From Actinomycetes bacterium (lineage in GTDB: Bacteria; Actinomycetota; Actinomycetes; Actinomycetales; Microbacteriaceae): a stretch of DNA of 34,396 nt. Below are positions 31,424 to 34,396 of the stretch, in pieces. The stretch spans positions 1 to 34,396 of the forward strand of contig JAUHVN010000001.1 of assembly GCA_030425055.1 (NCBI GenBank). The letters are read 5' to 3'. The translations under genes and the position numbers were made by a program. The stretch's first letter is position 1. Each line of letters opens with the position of its first letter. The notes beneath the pieces are model-generated. The model saw only the letters and a program-made list of their open reading frames with translations. It searched no databases and was not told the origin of the DNA.

Positions 31424-32803
31424 TCAGGCGCCGTCGACCAGGCGTGAAGCGAGGCCCGTGTACGTCGCGGGCGTGAGGGCGAGCAGTCGCCGCTTCGCGG
31501 CATCCCCGATGTCGAGGCCCTCGACGAACTCGGCAAGCTCGGCGGCACCGACCCGTCGGCCGCGCGTGAGGTCCTTCAGCATTGCGTAGGGGTCGCTGAT
31601 CTGCGACCGGCCGGCCGTGATCTCGGCCCGTACGACGGTCTGGATCGCCTCGGCCAGCACCTCCCAGTTGCCGTCGAGGTCGGCATCGAGCACCGGCTGA
31701 GCGAGCGCGATCTCACCGAGTCCGCGCTGCAGGTTGTCGAGCGCGAGCAGCGAGTGGCCGAAGGCGACGCCGATGTTGCGCTGCGTCGTCGAGTCGGTCA
31801 GGTCGCGCTGCAGGCGCGAGGTCACGAGGGTCTGCGACAGCGTCGCGAACAGACCGCCCGAGATCTCGAGGTTCGCCTCGGCGTTCTCGAACCGGATCGG
31901 ATTGATCTTGTGGGGCATCGTCGACGACCCGGTCGCGCCGGCCACGGGGATCTGCGAGAAGTACCCGAGCGAGATGTACGTCCACACGTCGGTCGCGAGG
32001 TTGTGCAGGATGCCGCCGGCATGCCGCGCGCGGTCGTAGAGCTCGACCTGCCAGTCGTGCGACTCGATCTGGGTCGTGAGGCCGTTGAAGTCGAGCCCGA
32101 GTCCCTCGACGAAACCGCGTGACAGCTCGACCCAGTCCACGTCGGGCTCGGCCGACAGGTGGGCCGACCACGTTCCGGTCGCGCCCGAGAACTTGGCCAG
32201 GTACTCGCCGCCGGCGATCTGGTCGGCCACGCGGGTCAGCCGTCGCGCGAAGACCGCGAGCTCCTTGCCCATCGTGGTGGGAGTGGCCGGCTGTCCATGG
32301 GTGCGCGAGAGCATCGCGGCATCCCGGTGTCGCACGGCGAGATCGTCGAGCGACGCGATCACGCCGCGCAGCGCCGGCATCCACACTCGCTCCACGGCGC
32401 GACGCACCGTGAGGGCATAGGAGGCCGAGTTGATGTCCTCGCTCGTGCACGCGAAGTGGGTGAGCTCGGCGATGCCGTCGAGGCCGAGTTGCTCGAGACG
32501 GTGGCGGACCAGATACTCGACCGCCTTGACGTCGTGCCGCGTGACGGCCTCCTTCTCGGCGAGCCAGTCGATCTCGACCTGACCGAAGTCGAGGTACAGG
32601 CTGCGCAGCCGAGCCTTGTCGTCGTCGGCGATCGGCGACGTGCCGAACAGCGAGCGGTCGGTGAGGGCGATCAGCCACTCGACCTCGACCTCGACGCGGG
32701 CCCGGTTGAGCCCCGCCTCCGAGAGATGGTCGGTGAGGCCGCCGACGGCGGCGCGATAGCGCCCGTCGAGAGGGCTGAGCGGCTGAGGGGGAAGAGCGGT
32801 CAC
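31424..32803 (-). CDS. purB: Adenylosuccinate lyase
   Basis: A 459-residue fumarase/aspartase-superfamily enzyme that releases fumarate from adenylosuccinate and from SAICAR in purine synthesis. The family signature GSSTMPHKINP spans 292-302, with the catalytic serine in it, and His169 (SRTHGQPATP) is the catalytic acid; both match the E. coli positions closely. The GTG start at 32803 is preceded by GGAG at a suitable distance. The phosphatase gene ends 10 nt upstream, so the two are probably one operon. The gene is a housekeeping anchor in a region of accessory genes. Confidence 0.97.
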   Translation of the reverse strand: MTALPPQPLSPLDGRYRAAVGGLTDHLSEAGLNRARVEVEVEWLIALTDRSLFGTSPIADDDKARLRSLYLDFGQVEIDWLAEKEAVTRHDVKAVEYLVRHRLEQLGLDGIAELTHFACTSEDINSASYALTVRRAVERVWMPALRGVIASLDDLAVRHRDAAMLSRTHGQPATPTTMGKELAVFARRLTRVADQIAGGEYLAKFSGATGTWSAHLSAEPDVDWVELSRGFVEGLGLDFNGLTTQIESHDWQVELYDRARHAGGILHNLATDVWTYISLGYFSQIPVAGATGSSTMPHKINPIRFENAEANLEISGGLFATLSQTLVTSRLQRDLTDSTTQRNIGVAFGHSLLALDNLQRGLGEIALAQPVLDADLDGNWEVLAEAIQTVVRAEITAGRSQISDPYAMLKDLTRGRRVGAAELAEFVEGLDIGDAAKRRLLALTPATYTGLASRLVDGA

Positions 32804-32813
32804 AGTGCTCCGA

Positions 32814-33329
32814 TCACATCGCGGGTCGGATCGCGGGTTCGAGTTGCCGGAAGAGCGCCCGGCTCGCGCTCTCGATCATACCGAGCACCTCATCGAACAT
32901 TCCGGGGCCGGCATAGTACGGGTCGGGCACGTCGAGCGTGCGGGCGTCGGGGTCGAAGGCGAGCAGAAGGGCGAGCTTGTCGGCGTCGCCGTCGGCACGT
33001 GCCCACCCCCGCAGGATGCGCTCGTGCGTGCGGTCGAGCGAGACGATCAGGTCGCTGCGGGCGAAGTCGGCCTGCGTGAACTGCCGCGCGCGGTGGTGGG
33101 TGCCGTCGTAGCCGCGTCTGGCGAGCGCGTCGACGGTGCGTTGGTCGGCGCGCTCTCCGACATGCCAGTCGCCGGTGCCGGCGCTGGTGGATGCCACGCG
33201 GTCGCCGAGCCCCGCGGCATCCGCGGCGGCACGGAACACCACATCGGCCATCGGCGAGCGGCAGATGTTGCCGGTGCAGACGAACACCACCCGGAAGGGG
33301 TCGGCGGCACCGCTGGTCATGCCTTCCAT
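32814..33329 (-). CDS. Low-molecular-weight protein-tyrosine phosphatase
   Basis: A 171-residue (or 168-residue) phosphatase. The P-loop VFVCTGNICRSPMA holds the CX5R-S motif (Cys18 and Arg24 counted from the ATG at 33329), and DVPDPYYAG supplies the general acid Asp. Such enzymes dephosphorylate tyrosine in proteins of exopolysaccharide or stress pathways, and some act on arginine phosphate. An ATG at 33320 is equally possible as a start; the upstream one is used because the following GGAAGG lies too close to the second. It is followed by purB in the same direction. Confidence 0.92.
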   Translation of the reverse strand: MEGMTSGAADPFRVVFVCTGNICRSPMADVVFRAAADAAGLGDRVASTSAGTGDWHVGERADQRTVDALARRGYDGTHHRARQFTQADFARSDLIVSLDRTHERILRGWARADGDADKLALLLAFDPDARTLDVPDPYYAGPGMFDEVLGMIESASRALFRQLEPAIRPAM

Positions 33330-33384
33330 TGTGTTGATTTCGTCGGTCCGTGCACAGGGCGGCGGATGCCCGAGATGAGGAAAA

Positions 33385-33440
33385 GTTCACCGGAATCTCA
33401 TCCGGCACCCTTCCGACCGTCCACCCGCGCACCTTAGGTT
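33385..33440 (+). promoter_or_regulatory. Possible PHO box and promoter of the secreted lamin-tail protein
   Basis: GTTCACC (33385-33391) begins three 11-nt direct-repeat units (33385-33395, 33396-33406, 33407-33417) of decreasing fit (GTTCACC, TCTCATC, ACCCTTC). After 17 nt the -10 box TAGGTT (33435-33440) follows, without a clear -35 box, as in PhoP-activated promoters. GAGGAGG at 33471-33477 is the ribosome site of the gene. Confidence 0.4.
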
Positions 33441-33481
33441 GACAGAGGGGCCGGTCGGCTCCGTTCCCACGAGGAGGATCC

Positions 33482-34396
33482 GTGCCACGTCTTTCCCCAC
33501 GCGCCGCCATCGTCGCTCTGACCGCGGCCGCGCTCGCCGTCACCGGGTTCGTCGCCCCAACGGCCGCCACCGCCGCCGAGCCCACCGAGCCGTTCATCAG
33601 CGAGTACGTCGAGGGCTCGTCGAACAACAAGGCCATTGAGATCTACAACCCGACCGGGTCGGCGATCGATCTCGCCGCGGGGCAGTACAACATCCAGCAG
33701 TTCTCGAACGGCAGCAGCTCGGCCGGCATCACGATCAACCTGACCGGAACGGTCGCACCGGGCGACGTGTACGTCGTGGCCCACTCGTCCGCCGCACCGG
33801 CCGTCACGGCCATCGCGGATCAAACCAGCGGCGCCGGCCTGTTCAACGGGGACGACGCACTCACGTTGCGCAAGAACACGACCGTCATCGATTCGTTCGG
33901 TCAGGTCGGCGTCGATCCGGGGAGCGCTTGGTCGGCGAACGGCGTCACCACCCTCAACAGCACGCTCGTTCGCGCCGCCGACGTCTGCGTCGGAGACACG
34001 GTGGTCGACGACCCCTTCGACCCGTCCGTCGAGTGGACCGGCTTCCCGCAGGACACGTTCGACGGCCTCGGTTCGCACACCGCGGACTGCGGCGACGTCG
34101 AGCCGCCCGAGCCGACCGTCGTGATCAACGAGTTCTCGGCCTCGACCACGGGTGTCGACGTCGAGTACCTCGAGCTGCTCGCCACCGGCACGAGCGACCT
34201 CTCCGACTACGCGGTGGTGCAGATCGAGGGCGAAGCGGGCGCTACGAGTGCGCCGATCGGCACGATCGACAGCGTCACGACCTTCCCGGCACCCGACGCC
34301 GACGGCCGCTCCCTGGTCTCGCTTCCGGCCAACGAGCTCGAGAACGGCACGATGTCGCTGCTTCTGGTCACCGGCTTCAGCGGGGCCGAGGGCAAC
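33482..34396 (+). CDS. Secreted lamin-tail-domain protein, ExeM/NucH-nuclease-like (5' part)
   Basis: The reading frame runs from a GTG at 33482 to the window end, so it has no stop and 305 codons are visible. Residues 1-32 are a signal peptide (two Arg near the start, the hydrophobic core AIVALTAAALAVTGFVA, and a TAA|E-type cleavage site). Residues about 35-200 are a lamin-tail/ExeM-like domain beginning FISEYVEGSSNNKAIEIYNPTG, a sequence typical of ExeM/NucH extracellular nucleases. A second lamin-tail-like domain starts near 214 (VVINEFSASTTGVDVEYLELL). The nuclease domain would lie further downstream, outside the window, so the nuclease assignment is by analogy. A possible PHO box upstream fits a role in gaining phosphate from extracellular DNA. 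Confidence 0.85.
   Translation, partial: MPRLSPRAAIVALTAAALAVTGFVAPTAATAAEPTEPFISEYVEGSSNNKAIEIYNPTGSAIDLAAGQYNIQQFSNGSSSAGITINLTGTVAPGDVYVVAHSSAAPAVTAIADQTSGAGLFNGDDALTLRKNTTVIDSFGQVGVDPGSAWSANGVTTLNSTLVRAADVCVGDTVVDDPFDPSVEWTGFPQDTFDGLGSHTADCGDVEPPEPTVVINEFSASTTGVDVEYLELLATGTSDLSDYAVVQIEGEAGATSAPIGTIDSVTTFPAPDADGRSLVSLPANELENGTMSLLLVTGFSGAEGN

Overview
The window is a 34.4 kb piece of a chromosome from a high-GC Gram-positive bacterium. Codon use is extremely GC-biased, the frequent 'ggatgcc'/'ggcatcc' words, GTG starts, four-base ATGA/GTGA gene overlaps and many -10 boxes placed 6-8 nt before the start codon (leaderless genes) all point to an actinobacterium, most likely Microbacteriaceae such as Microbacterium. 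This placement is inferred from composition and gene content; there is no rRNA gene in the window. No prophage, insertion sequence, CRISPR array, tRNA or rRNA gene was seen, and no gene-free stretch exceeds 300 bases.

Layout. 1-3884: a defence block with the end of an unidentified gene (possibly hsdS), the type I restriction subunit hsdR and a MazEF-type toxin-antitoxin pair with its own palindromic promoter. 3929-5720: an ECF41 (SigJ-type) sigma factor divergent from an NAD(P)-binding oxidoreductase, with two back-to-back ECF41-type promoters that share a palindromic -35 region. 5749-15219: mostly single metabolic genes: an S9 peptidase, a SnoaL-like protein under a 16-bp palindrome, a glutamine amidotransferase, a two-domain serine hydrolase, a DUF1801 protein, a ThrE-type exporter, a pterin-dehydratase-like/VOC fusion, and a GNAT plus metallo-beta-lactamase-fold pair. 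15236-18398: a TPR protein with a histidine-rich tail, a dienelactone-hydrolase-like protein, a VOC protein and a DUF1232 protein.

18453-25728 is the most distinctive part. A SAM methyltransferase is divergent from a large LuxR (LAL) regulator. Further on lies a rare-looking fusion of an alpha/beta hydrolase with a GT-B glycosyltransferase, then a beta-lactamase-fold hydrolase. A 22-bp element (19 of 22 identical) occurs twice. One copy lies between the regulator and the methyltransferase and the other lies in front of the fusion gene, at nearly the same distance (20 and 19 nt) from a matching -10 box. I read this as a small regulon: regulator, methyltransferase and hydrolase-glycosyltransferase, presumably modifying or exporting a small lipid or polyketide-like molecule. 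The substrate is unknown.

25809-34396: a zinc alcohol dehydrogenase, the decayed tail of an alpha/beta hydrolase, an intact alpha/beta hydrolase, a palindromic-repeat cluster into which the end of a DMT-family exporter reads, a MarR regulator divergent from that exporter with two operators 21 bp apart, a VapBC pair behind a heptamer tandem repeat, two small membrane proteins, a low-molecular-weight tyrosine phosphatase with purB, and the start of a secreted nuclease-like protein behind a possible PHO box.
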